Positions 6,747-14,478 of a stretch of DNA of 64,000 nucleotides are shown here, one piece after another. Source of the stretch: Paenibacillus paridis (GTDB lineage: Bacteria; Bacillota; Bacilli; Paenibacillales; Paenibacillaceae); the NCBI RefSeq assembly GCF_006345825.1, contig NZ_VCIX01000092.1, positions 124,001-188,000 on the forward strand, written 5' to 3'. Both the position numbers and the translations under genes were made by a program. How positions within the stretch are numbered: position 1 is the stretch's first letter; each line of letters begins with the position of its first letter. Under the pieces are notes generated by a model. That model saw only the letters and a list, made by a program, of their open reading frames with translations. It did no database searches and was not told the origin of the DNA.

Positions 6747-7856
6747 ATGTCAAACTATCCGTATACCCGAATTAAGGAAGACATCAAGCAGCGTGTATTG
6801 GAAGGGGAGTGGCTGGCCGAGATGCGCCTGCCCTCCAGCCGCAATTTTGCGCTGGCTTACAATTCCAGCGTAAACACAGTGGAGAAAGCGATTAAGGAGC
6901 TGTGCGCGGAAGGGCTGCTTAAGCGGGACAACCGCAGAGGCACCTTTATTGAGAACGGCGTCGTGTCCCCGCTTGGCCAAAGCCGGTCAGGGCTGATTGC
7001 CGCATCGGTCATCGGTATTGAGAACCCGCTTTGGGCAACTGCGCTGCGGGGAATTGAGGATGTCATTCATCTGCATGGTTATCATCTCCTCAGCTACAGT
7101 GACGACCGCAGCCTGGATAAGCTGGAAGCCTTGGTTAAAGGGGCTGTGGCCAAAGGGGTGGATGGCGTTATCCTAAGCCCAATCATCGATAAGCACCATG
7201 AGGAGCGAAACCAGCGGCTTTACCGGCTACTGGCGAGCAGCAACGTGAAGGTTGTGTTCCTTGACCGGCATTTGTACAACAGCGACATTCCCTTTGTCAC
7301 GAGCGATAACGTAGCGGGAGCCTACAATTTGACGAAAATGCTGATCGAAAAAGGACATCGACGAATTGCATTTATCCGCAACTCCGATCTCAGCACCTTT
7401 AACGAGCGGTTGCTCGGCGTTAAGCAAGCGTTCATTGATGCAGGCCTATCTTTTGACTCCGATCTGGATGTGCTGATTCCGACCGAGTTTGAAAACTTCG
7501 AAGAGGAGTTTGAAGTATTTGGCGACAAAATTGCGGCAAAGCTCGGCGAGGTGCCCTGCACGGCTATATTTGCCGCGAATGACCAAATTGCCGAAGCGGT
7601 AATATCGGCCTTAACGATGCTGGAGCTTCGTTTTCCCGAGGATCTTTCGCTAGTCACTTACGATGCGCTGAACCTGAACCGGAAGCTGAAGCTTAACGTT
7701 ACGGGCGTAAACCAGCCCTTCTACGATATGGGGAGAACGGCAGCGAACCAGCTGATGAACCTGCTTGAAGGAAAGGAGCATCTATCGGTGCTCGGGCAAA
7801 TCTGCAAGGCAGAGATCAATCTCGGCAGCTCCATTATGGAAATTAAGCATACCTAA
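6747..7856 (+). CDS. GntR/LacI-type sugar-responsive regulator
   Basis: A 369-residue regulator of the AraR type. An N-terminal GntR winged helix (residues ~1-70: YTRIKEDIKQRVLEGEW, LPSSRNFALAYNSSVNTVEKAIKEL, GLLKRDNRRGTF) is joined to a LacI-type periplasmic-binding-like sensor (residues ~80-360, with GVDGVILSP, GHRRIAFIRN, AIFAANDQIAEAV). Such proteins repress sugar genes until a sugar ligand binds. The carbohydrate importer and alpha-mannosidase genes follow on the same strand, and repeated TGAYACA half-sites occur in both promoters, so those genes are the likely targets. AAAGGA precedes ATG 6747. A strong terminator separates it from the importer genes. Confidence 0.9.
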   Translation: MSNYPYTRIKEDIKQRVLEGEWLAEMRLPSSRNFALAYNSSVNTVEKAIKELCAEGLLKRDNRRGTFIENGVVSPLGQSRSGLIAASVIGIENPLWATALRGIEDVIHLHGYHLLSYSDDRSLDKLEALVKGAVAKGVDGVILSPIIDKHHEERNQRLYRLLASSNVKVVFLDRHLYNSDIPFVTSDNVAGAYNLTKMLIEKGHRRIAFIRNSDLSTFNERLLGVKQAFIDAGLSFDSDLDVLIPTEFENFEEEFEVFGDKIAAKLGEVPCTAIFAANDQIAEAVISALTMLELRFPEDLSLVTYDALNLNRKLKLNVTGVNQPFYDMGRTAANQLMNLLEGKEHLSVLGQICKAEINLGSSIMEIKHT

Positions 7857-7861
7857 CGCAT

Positions 7862-7897
7862 AATAAGACCCTTGTCTTCAATGGCAAGGGTCTTATT
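7862..7897 (+). terminator. Rho-independent terminator after regulator
   Basis: Perfect 13-bp stem AATAAGACCCTTG/CAAGGGTCTTATT with a 10-nt loop, starting within a few bases of the regulator stop. Confidence 0.85.
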
Positions 7898-7899
7898 TG

Positions 7900-8036
7900 T
7901 TGTATCAACTGTATCATTAATATAATATTTATGATCATAGTATTGACACAGATAGAGATAGGATCTATCATAACGGTATGAAAGTAATACAGTAATTTCA
8001 ACTCTGTATTATTTAATTTGATACAGATTGTTTCAA
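7900..8036. promoter_or_regulatory. Promoter with repeated operator half-sites before ABC importer
   Basis: A strong sigmaA-like promoter (TTGACA 7943-7948, 17-bp spacer, TATCAT 7966-7971) is flanked by TGTATCAACTGTATCA at 7901-7916 and TTGATACAGATTGTTTCAA at 8018-8036. The 11-mer TTGAYACAGAT occurs at 7943 and 8018 and again at the regulator's own promoter (6685). This is the expected picture of a local repressor binding upstream and downstream of a promoter. Confidence 0.65.
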
Positions 8037-8077
8037 AGCTATCTTTAACGAAACATGCAGCATCTAACAAGATTGAT

Positions 8078-8091
8078 TGTAAGCGTTATCG
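8078..8091 (+). promoter_or_regulatory. cre-like CcpA site
   Basis: TGTAAGCGTTATCG matches 13 of 14 positions of TGWNANCGNTNWCA, between promoter and start of the solute-binding protein gene, as expected for catabolite repression. Confidence 0.6.
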
Positions 8092-8149
8092 GCCATGCAG
8101 AGGGACGAGCGTTGACAATACAAACCAAAGGTCAAGGGGGATTTGACAA

Positions 8150-9478
8150 ATGAACAAACGGTTCGGCAAGCTGGCCATTATTCTTTTAACGGTCATGCTG
8201 ATTGGGATTGTGAGTACAGGCTGTGGAAGCAATTCGAACGACAAGGGTAACTCCTCTTCTGGGAATGAAAGCGCTGGCAGCAATGCGGGAACGTCTGGAA
8301 AAATCGAAAAGCTCATCTACTATGGTTTCTCAGAATGGGTGACGGACCCGAATTTCGCACCTGTGTTCGAAGAGCTGAAGGAAAGATTTGCGAAAGAAAA
8401 CCCTGGCTTTGAGGTTGAATTCCAAAGCGATCCTTGGGGCACTTGGGAAACGAAATACAAGGTGATGTTCGCAAGCGGCAATGCCCCGGATGTGTTTATT
8501 GTAAACAATCCGGATTTCCCTACGTTTGCAAACTCGGGTTACTTGCTTGATCTGGGCGAGAAACTGAGCGAGGACGCGTTCAAGGATTTTTTCCCAGGCA
8601 TTTTGTCCATGTATACATGGAACGGCAAGCCTATGGCGATGCCTTACACTACGGATGCCAGGATACTCTGGTACAACAAGGAACTGTTTAAGCAAGCGGG
8701 CCTTGATCCTATGAAGCCGCCCGCGACATGGTCGGAGCTGAAGGATTACGCTTTGAAGATTGCGGATGCTACCGACGCGGCAGGGTTCGGCATGGATCTG
8801 GGGCTGAAGGAGTTCCCGGCGCAAAGCCTATTCACCGCTTCTGGAAGCTCTATCATTCAAGTGGATGACAGCGGCGCTATTACTCCAAATGTAAATACAT
8901 CAGAATTTAAAGATTATTTGCAATTGTTGAAGGATATGGGACCTGCTTATGAAGCTGACTACGCAACACTCGACCATTTGAAGGTGGCGACGCTGTTTGC
9001 CCAGCAGAAGGTAGGCATGGTGCTGGCAGGCACGTGGGTAACGGATCAGAATCCCGATTTGAAAAACGCAGACTTCTACGGCCAAGCATTGGTTCCGAAA
9101 TACAACGAGGGCGCGGCTGACGGCTCCTTCGGTGGCGGCTTCGGCATTGCGGTGTCCGCGAAGAGCAAGCATCCTGAACAAGCGCTTAAGCTGGCTCAGC
9201 TGCTTACCTCGGTTGATTTCAATGCACGTACGATGAGCGATGTCCCAGCCAATAACGCATCGCTTGCCGTATCTAAGTTCGCAACGGATCCCGCTTACAA
9301 AATCTTTATGGATCAAATCAAGTTCGCTAGACAATCGCAGCCCAAAACGCTCTTTTACAAAGAGATTGACGCTGCAGTATATGATTCGGTAAACAAGGTT
9401 CTGCTGGGCGGCGAAGCTGCCGAAGCCGAAGCAGGCAAGCTTGAAGCGAAAATAAACGAAATTATAGCTCAAAAATAA
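8150..9478 (+). CDS. ABC importer sugar-binding lipoprotein
   Basis: A 442-residue extracellular solute-binding protein of family 1. The signal peptide ends in a lipobox (GIVSTGC, Cys25), followed by a Ser/Gly/Asn-rich linker. The mature part shows the family landmarks GTWETKYKVMFASGNAPDVF, GKPMAMPYTTDARILWYNKELFKQAGLD, P-ATWSEL and GMVLAGTW. It captures an oligosaccharide outside the membrane and delivers it to the two permeases encoded next. Neighbouring GH38 and GH95-like enzymes suggest a mannose-containing glycan fragment; this is inference. No ATPase gene is adjacent; the MsmK-like ATPase at 24421 could serve it. Confidence 0.93.
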   Translation: MNKRFGKLAIILLTVMLIGIVSTGCGSNSNDKGNSSSGNESAGSNAGTSGKIEKLIYYGFSEWVTDPNFAPVFEELKERFAKENPGFEVEFQSDPWGTWETKYKVMFASGNAPDVFIVNNPDFPTFANSGYLLDLGEKLSEDAFKDFFPGILSMYTWNGKPMAMPYTTDARILWYNKELFKQAGLDPMKPPATWSELKDYALKIADATDAAGFGMDLGLKEFPAQSLFTASGSSIIQVDDSGAITPNVNTSEFKDYLQLLKDMGPAYEADYATLDHLKVATLFAQQKVGMVLAGTWVTDQNPDLKNADFYGQALVPKYNEGAADGSFGGGFGIAVSAKSKHPEQALKLAQLLTSVDFNARTMSDVPANNASLAVSKFATDPAYKIFMDQIKFARQSQPKTLFYKEIDAAVYDSVNKVLLGGEAAEAEAGKLEAKINEIIAQK

Positions 9479-9488
9479 TGGATAGTGT

Positions 9489-9515
9489 GGGCAGGCGACG
9501 CTGCTGCGTCTGCCC
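9489..9515 (+). promoter_or_regulatory. Intercistronic hairpin between binding protein and permease
   Basis: GGGCA-ggc-GACGC / GCGTC-TGCCC forms a GC-rich hairpin shortly after the binding-protein stop, without a T-tract. Such hairpins often protect the upstream message so that binding protein is made in excess over permease. Confidence 0.45.
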
Positions 9516-9547
9516 GTCTCCCAATCGATGAACCCGGAGGCAACAAG

Positions 9548-10432
9548 ATGATTCGTAAACGTTTTTTCCGAAATTCGGTTCCTTATATGTACCTGCTGCC
9601 CTCGGTGGTCATTATCGCAAGCCTGCTGACGTATCCGCTTCTTTACAATCTGTATGTCAGCGTGCACCGCTGGCAGCTGAGCCGGCCCGACAAGCCTTTT
9701 ATTGGTTTCGATAACTTCACGTCCATTCTGTCGGATGAAGTGTTTCGAAGCGTGCTGTGGACGACGGTCATCTGGACCTTCATTGGCGTGACGCTCCAAA
9801 TGTTGATTGGCTTACTTGGCGCTTTATATGTAGATGAGAGAAGAAGAAGCAAGGGGGCGCTTCGGTCGCTGCTCCTGCTGCCTTGGGTGCTGCCTGGCGT
9901 CGTTACGGCACTTATGTGGAGCTGGATGCTGCAGTCGGACATGGGCATTTTAAACGATCTGCTCAAAACGCTGCACTTGAGTAAAGAGAACATTTCCTGG
10001 CTGGGCTCCGACCAAATGGCCCTTGGGACATTAATTTTCGTGAATACGTGGAAGGCTTTCCCATTCTGGTTCCTCATGCTGCTTGCGGGGCTGCAGGACA
10101 TTCCGAACGATCAGGTGGAGGCGGCAAAGATTGATGGCGCACGCTGGCTTGGCATCGTAAGCTTTATTAAGCTGCCGCATTTAAAGCCGATTATTGGCGC
10201 TACCGGCGTCATTACGACGATATGGACGCTCAATTATTTTGATTTGATTTGGGTAACGACCAAAGGCGGACCGATGGATTCGACCTCTACCTTGCCCATT
10301 TACACGTATCGCTTAGCGTTTGAATTTTTTGATTTTGGCAAATCGTCGGCCATGGCGCTGGTCAGCTTGGTTATTATCGGCATCGTTTGTTTGCCTTATA
10401 TGCGATCGATGCTGAAGTCTATTAAGGAGTGA
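9548..10432 (+). CDS. ABC sugar permease, MalF/UgpA type
   Basis: A 294-residue integral membrane protein of the binding-protein-dependent permease family with six predicted helices, beginning in YMYLLPSVVIIASLLTYPLLYNLYVSV. The EAA loop that contacts the ATPase is seen as VEAAKIDGARWLGIVSFIKLP. ATG 9548 is chosen because CCCGGAGG precedes it; the 9485 GTG lies inside the intercistronic hairpin. The stop lies in AAGGAGTGA, whose AAGGAG is the ribosome binding site of the next permease. Confidence 0.92.
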   Translation: MIRKRFFRNSVPYMYLLPSVVIIASLLTYPLLYNLYVSVHRWQLSRPDKPFIGFDNFTSILSDEVFRSVLWTTVIWTFIGVTLQMLIGLLGALYVDERRRSKGALRSLLLLPWVLPGVVTALMWSWMLQSDMGILNDLLKTLHLSKENISWLGSDQMALGTLIFVNTWKAFPFWFLMLLAGLQDIPNDQVEAAKIDGARWLGIVSFIKLPHLKPIIGATGVITTIWTLNYFDLIWVTTKGGPMDSTSTLPIYTYRLAFEFFDFGKSSAMALVSLVIIGIVCLPYMRSMLKSIKE

Positions 10433-10437
10433 CACAA

Positions 10438-11262
10438 TTGAAAGGGATTCGTCTAGGAAGTCATATGCTATTATTTATTGCTATCGCAGCAGTCATCTTG
10501 TTTCCCTTGTACTGGCTGCTTGTCACCTCCGTCAAGCCGTCAGCTGAAATCTTTGCCGTACCGCCCACGTTGTTTCCAAACCAAATCAGCTGGGATCATT
10601 ACCGCAGTGTATTTCGCTATTCTGAAATTCCCGTTTACTTTATGAATTCCGTTCTGATTACGGCGATTACGGTATTCATCGTGCTGGCGGTTGCCAGCCT
10701 AGCCGCTTACAGCATGACTCGCTATAAATTCAAAGGAAAGCTTACGTACTTTACTGTCATTTTATTTGCGCAGGTCATGCCGCTCACCACGCTTATCGTC
10801 CCTCTTTATATTCTGTGGGGCAAGCTGGAGCTGCTTAATTCCTATACAAGCATTATTTTGACCTACTGTGCCATCCTGCTCCCGATGGCGATTTGGCTGC
10901 TGACCGGCTATTTCAAAGGCATTCCAAAGGACATTGACGAAGCGGCGACCATCGATGGCTGCTCTTCATTCGGCATTCTCGTGCGCATGATTTTGCCGTT
11001 GGCACAGTCAGGGCTAGTGGCGGTAGGACTTACCGTGTGCATTACAGTGTGGCAGGAAATTATGATCGCGATGACGTTCGTCAGCTCCGATGCCATGAGA
11101 ACCCTGCCTGCCGGAATCAATACCTTTATTACGAAGTCAGGGATTCAGTGGGGGCCGCTTACCGCCTCAGGCATTGTCACGACCCTGCCGGTGCTTATTA
11201 TTTTCATCATCTTTCAGAAGGCGCTTGTCAAAGGGTTAACCGCAGGCGCGACCAAAGGCTAG
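10438..11262 (+). CDS. ABC sugar permease, MalG/UgpE type
   Basis: A 274-residue membrane protein, second half of the importer channel. N-terminal helix LLFIAIAAVILFPLYWLLVTSVKPSAEIF is typical of MalG-type subunits. The EAA loop is DEAATIDGCSSFGILVRMILPLA. TTG 10438 is the best start, 8 bp after AAGGAG; GTG 10429 overlaps that ribosome binding site. It pairs with the permease just upstream. A start codon of the GH38 gene follows 33 bp after the stop, implying one transcript. Confidence 0.9.
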   Translation: MKGIRLGSHMLLFIAIAAVILFPLYWLLVTSVKPSAEIFAVPPTLFPNQISWDHYRSVFRYSEIPVYFMNSVLITAITVFIVLAVASLAAYSMTRYKFKGKLTYFTVILFAQVMPLTTLIVPLYILWGKLELLNSYTSIILTYCAILLPMAIWLLTGYFKGIPKDIDEAATIDGCSSFGILVRMILPLAQSGLVAVGLTVCITVWQEIMIAMTFVSSDAMRTLPAGINTFITKSGIQWGPLTASGIVTTLPVLIIFIIFQKALVKGLTAGATKG

Positions 11263-11294
11263 CAATCACCAATTAGAAATGCGAGGAATTCATC

Positions 11295-14200
11295 ATGCAA
11301 CCGAAAGAATGGCTTTACCATATTGAAAAATGGCTAAAGGAGATGGAGCAATATCTCTACCGACACCTGCAAACCATTTCATTCGAATATATGCCCGTCA
11401 ATCAATGGCTTTCCTATGAGGAAGCAATAAAAGGGAGTTATGCCCCGATCGCTTCAGGGACGCAGTGGGGGGAGAAGTGGCATTACGGCTGGTTCAAAAC
11501 GACAGTTGAGCTTCCGGCCGCAGCTGCAGGTGAGCGTGTGGAGCTGCGGCTGGCGCTTGGCAGCGAAAGCACGATATATGTAAACGGCAGGCTGGCTGGC
11601 GCGCAGGACCATCAGCATCATACGCTTACGCTGACCAGAGAGGCTGTGATCGGGGATTGCTTTGAGATCGTAGTTGAAGCTTATGCGGGACATGACCGGG
11701 AGCTCCCTGTGTACAAAGCAGCAACAATTGAAGCTATACAGCAGGAGCTTTATCAATTTTTCATCGATTTGAAGGTGCTGTTTCAGCTTCGCGGAGCGCT
11801 CTCGCCAAACTCGCTTCGAGTGACAGAGATTGATCGAGGCTTGCTGAAGCTGATTTCTAAACTGGATTGGAGCGTAAACGAAGCGGGGCTCACGGCGTTG
11901 GCGCTGGAAGGAAGGGAGACCATGAAGCCTTTGCTCGAATGCGTCAACGGGTCGACGGTTCCCAAGCTGTTCATGATGGGACAATCCCATCTAGACATTG
12001 CGTGGCTGTGGCCGATCGAGGAAACGAAACGGAAAATTGCGAGAACGCTGTCGAATCAACTGAGTCTGCTGGAGGAATATCCGGAATATCGCTACACGCA
12101 AAGCCAGCCTTATTTGTTTCAACTAGCCAAGGATTTGTATCCTGAGTTATATGGGCGAATCAAGCGCTTCGTAGCAGAAGGCCGCATCATCCCCGAGGGG
12201 GGCATGTGGGTAGAGCCGGATACGAATATTCCAAGCGGAGAGAGCCTGATTCGGCAGTTTCTGCATGGCAAACGGTTTTTTCGCGAGGAGTTTGGCGTTG
12301 ACAATGAAATGCTCTGGCTGCCAGACGTGTTTGGGTACTCCGGCAATCTGCCGCAAATTATGCGCAAGTGCGGGATTCAATATTTTGCTTCGGTAAAGAT
12401 GTTCCAGACCTACGATAATATCAGTGATCCGTTTCCCTTTAATACGTTCACATGGGAGGGCATAGACGGCTCCTCGGTAGCCGTTCACTTAATGGATTAT
12501 GGCCCTTTTCCTAATCCGGCAGACGTGAATTTTGCCGTCAAGCAGTGGGAGGAGAGAGTGCAGAAGGAAGGCATAGCCACTCGCCTCTCGCAATTCGGCT
12601 ATGGCGACGGCGGCGGAGGGGCAAACCGTGATGATCTTGAGTTCCTTCGCCGGATGGCCAATCTGGAAGGGGTGCCGCAGACCGAGATCTCCTCGCCGAT
12701 CGAATTTTTTGAGGATTTGAAGCGCCGCGGCATGCCGGAAGCCCGTTATGTCGGCGAGCTCTACTATCCTGCCCACCGGGGAACGCTTACTTCGCAAGCG
12801 AAGATGAAGCGCGGGAACCGCAAGGGAGAGCTGGCGCTAAGGGAAGCCGAGCTCTGGAGTGCTCTTGCCCAATTGCGCGGACGAAGCGCTTATCCGAAGC
12901 AAGGGCTGGATGACGCCTGGCGCAAACTGCTGCTGCTGCAATTCCATGATATTTTGCCAGGAAATTCCATTTCAAGGGTACATGAGGAGGCCGAACAGGA
13001 TTTCGAAGAACTGCTGCTGTCAGCGGATAAGCTGGCGCATGCAGCCGCATCCGCTTTAACGGACGCCTCTCGCCTTGGCCTAACGGTCTTTAATTCGCTG
13101 CCATGGGAGCGAACCGTGCTTGTGGAGCTGCCTGAAGGATTCGTTGGAGCGAGAAAACTAGACGGTGAATCGCTTGCTCATCAATTTTATCAGGGCAAAA
13201 CGGTAGCGAAAATATTGGTTCCCGGATTGAACCATCTCTCTTTGGTGCAGGATCAAACGGAGGCAGTTCCTGGAGAAGGCGTGAAGGCAACCGCTAGCTC
13301 ACTTGAAAATGAATGGCTACGACTCACATTGAATGAGTTCGGCGAAATAACCAGCCTCTGGGACAAAGAAACGAATGAGGAATGGGCAGACGGGCTGTGC
13401 AATGAAATGCTGATGTACCGCGACCAGCCATCCAACTTCGACGCTTGGGAAATAGACCGCAGGTATGCCGAGTCGGCGATTCGCTTGCCAGAGCAGGCAG
13501 CCATACGCGTAACGGCCCAAGGACCCTTATTCGCGGAGCTTTACATAGAGCGCGTCATTAACCAATCCGTAGTTAGCCAAAGCGTTCGTCTGGAGGCAGG
13601 CAGCAGAAGGGTGGAGTTTCGCACGAGCGTGGACTGGAGAGAAAAGCATAAGCTGCTTAAAGTAGGCTTTGCAGTCAACGTTCATGCGGCTGAATCGCTG
13701 AACGAGATTCAGTTCGGCTATGTTAAACGGCCGAACCATTACTCCCGTCCGCATGATGCCGACCGCTACGAGGTTAATCAGCATAAATGGTCCTCATTGG
13801 TAGAAGGGGACAGGGTATTCTCTTTGCTTAATGACTGCAAATATGGGTTGAATGTGGCTGGCAAGCACATGAATTTAACGCTGCTTCGTTCGCCAACCTG
13901 GCCGGATGAACGCGCGGATGAGGGCAAGCACGAATTTACTTATGCGCTGCACGTATGGAACAAGGGTTTTATAAGCAATCCCGTCATCCGCGAAGCTTAT
14001 GAATTGAATTGCCCTGTGCTGACGCTTCCCGGCCAAGCGGTGCCTGCGCCTTCGCTGCTCGCGTGCGACCGCGACAATATTATAATCGAATCGGTCAAGT
14101 TGGCCGAGGATGGCTCAGGCGATTGGATAGCTAGATTGTATGAAGCCAAAGGCGCGTCCACCCGCTGCTTGATTACGGCAGGCATTCCCATTCGCTCCGC

Positions 14201-14324
14201 GTGCGAAACGGATATGCTGGAGAAACAAGTTGTCGTCACGCTTGAACTCCGGCAAGCCTCTCAAGGGATTGCCTTGGCCTTCACGCCGTTTGAAGTGAAA
14301 ACGGTCCGCTTCGGCTCAAAGTAG
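11295..14324 (+). CDS. Alpha-mannosidase, glycoside hydrolase family 38
   Basis: A 1009-residue protein without signal peptide, so cytoplasmic. The catalytic domain has the GH38 zinc-site motif GQSHLDIAWLWP (His232, Asp234) and the nucleophile block LWLPDVFGYSGNLPQI (Asp344). A helical middle domain contains the conserved LLLQFHDILPGNSI, and a long C-terminal beta-sandwich region follows. It should hydrolyse alpha-mannosides brought in by the ABC importer upstream. It is cotranscribed with the permeases by spacing. GH38 members of Firmicutes vary in linkage preference (alpha-1,2/1,3/1,6), which cannot be told from the sequence here. Confidence 0.93.
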   Translation: MQPKEWLYHIEKWLKEMEQYLYRHLQTISFEYMPVNQWLSYEEAIKGSYAPIASGTQWGEKWHYGWFKTTVELPAAAAGERVELRLALGSESTIYVNGRLAGAQDHQHHTLTLTREAVIGDCFEIVVEAYAGHDRELPVYKAATIEAIQQELYQFFIDLKVLFQLRGALSPNSLRVTEIDRGLLKLISKLDWSVNEAGLTALALEGRETMKPLLECVNGSTVPKLFMMGQSHLDIAWLWPIEETKRKIARTLSNQLSLLEEYPEYRYTQSQPYLFQLAKDLYPELYGRIKRFVAEGRIIPEGGMWVEPDTNIPSGESLIRQFLHGKRFFREEFGVDNEMLWLPDVFGYSGNLPQIMRKCGIQYFASVKMFQTYDNISDPFPFNTFTWEGIDGSSVAVHLMDYGPFPNPADVNFAVKQWEERVQKEGIATRLSQFGYGDGGGGANRDDLEFLRRMANLEGVPQTEISSPIEFFEDLKRRGMPEARYVGELYYPAHRGTLTSQAKMKRGNRKGELALREAELWSALAQLRGRSAYPKQGLDDAWRKLLLLQFHDILPGNSISRVHEEAEQDFEELLLSADKLAHAAASALTDASRLGLTVFNSLPWERTVLVELPEGFVGARKLDGESLAHQFYQGKTVAKILVPGLNHLSLVQDQTEAVPGEGVKATASSLENEWLRLTLNEFGEITSLWDKETNEEWADGLCNEMLMYRDQPSNFDAWEIDRRYAESAIRLPEQAAIRVTAQGPLFAELYIERVINQSVVSQSVRLEAGSRRVEFRTSVDWREKHKLLKVGFAVNVHAAESLNEIQFGYVKRPNHYSRPHDADRYEVNQHKWSSLVEGDRVFSLLNDCKYGLNVAGKHMNLTLLRSPTWPDERADEGKHEFTYALHVWNKGFISNPVIREAYELNCPVLTLPGQAVPAPSLLACDRDNIIIESVKLAEDGSGDWIARLYEAKGASTRCLITAGIPIRSACETDMLEKQVVVTLELRQASQGIALAFTPFEVKTVRFGSK

Positions 14325-14349
14325 CCTGAGGAGCATCTCCTTGCGGCAT

Positions 14350-14369
14350 CCGCTCCCAGCTGGGAGCGG
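14350..14369. promoter_or_regulatory. Perfect 20-bp palindrome between GH38 and GH95-like genes
   Basis: CCGCTCCCAGCTGGGAGCGG is a perfect palindrome 26 bp after the GH38 stop. No T-tract follows, so it is either an RNA hairpin that tunes the operon or a protein-binding site. Confidence 0.45.
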
Positions 14370-14436
14370 ACAACTGCTCGGCCATAAGTGCTCGCCCACA
14401 GGAAAGGAGGTGAGTAAGCTTTAGTTATTCCAATAA

Positions 14437-14450
14437 TGTAAGCGCTTTAT
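14437..14450 (+). promoter_or_regulatory. cre-like CcpA site before GH95-like gene
   Basis: TGTAAGCGCTTTAT matches the cre core (AANCGNTT-type centre) with two end mismatches, 29 bp before the start codon. Suggests catabolite repression of the secreted enzyme. Confidence 0.5.
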
Positions 14451-14478
14451 AATCAAAAAGAAGGAGTTGGTCATCATC

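Noticed and set aside
8900..9799. 299-residue minus-strand open frame
   Set aside because: It lies wholly opposite the binding-protein and permease genes, which have clear family motifs.
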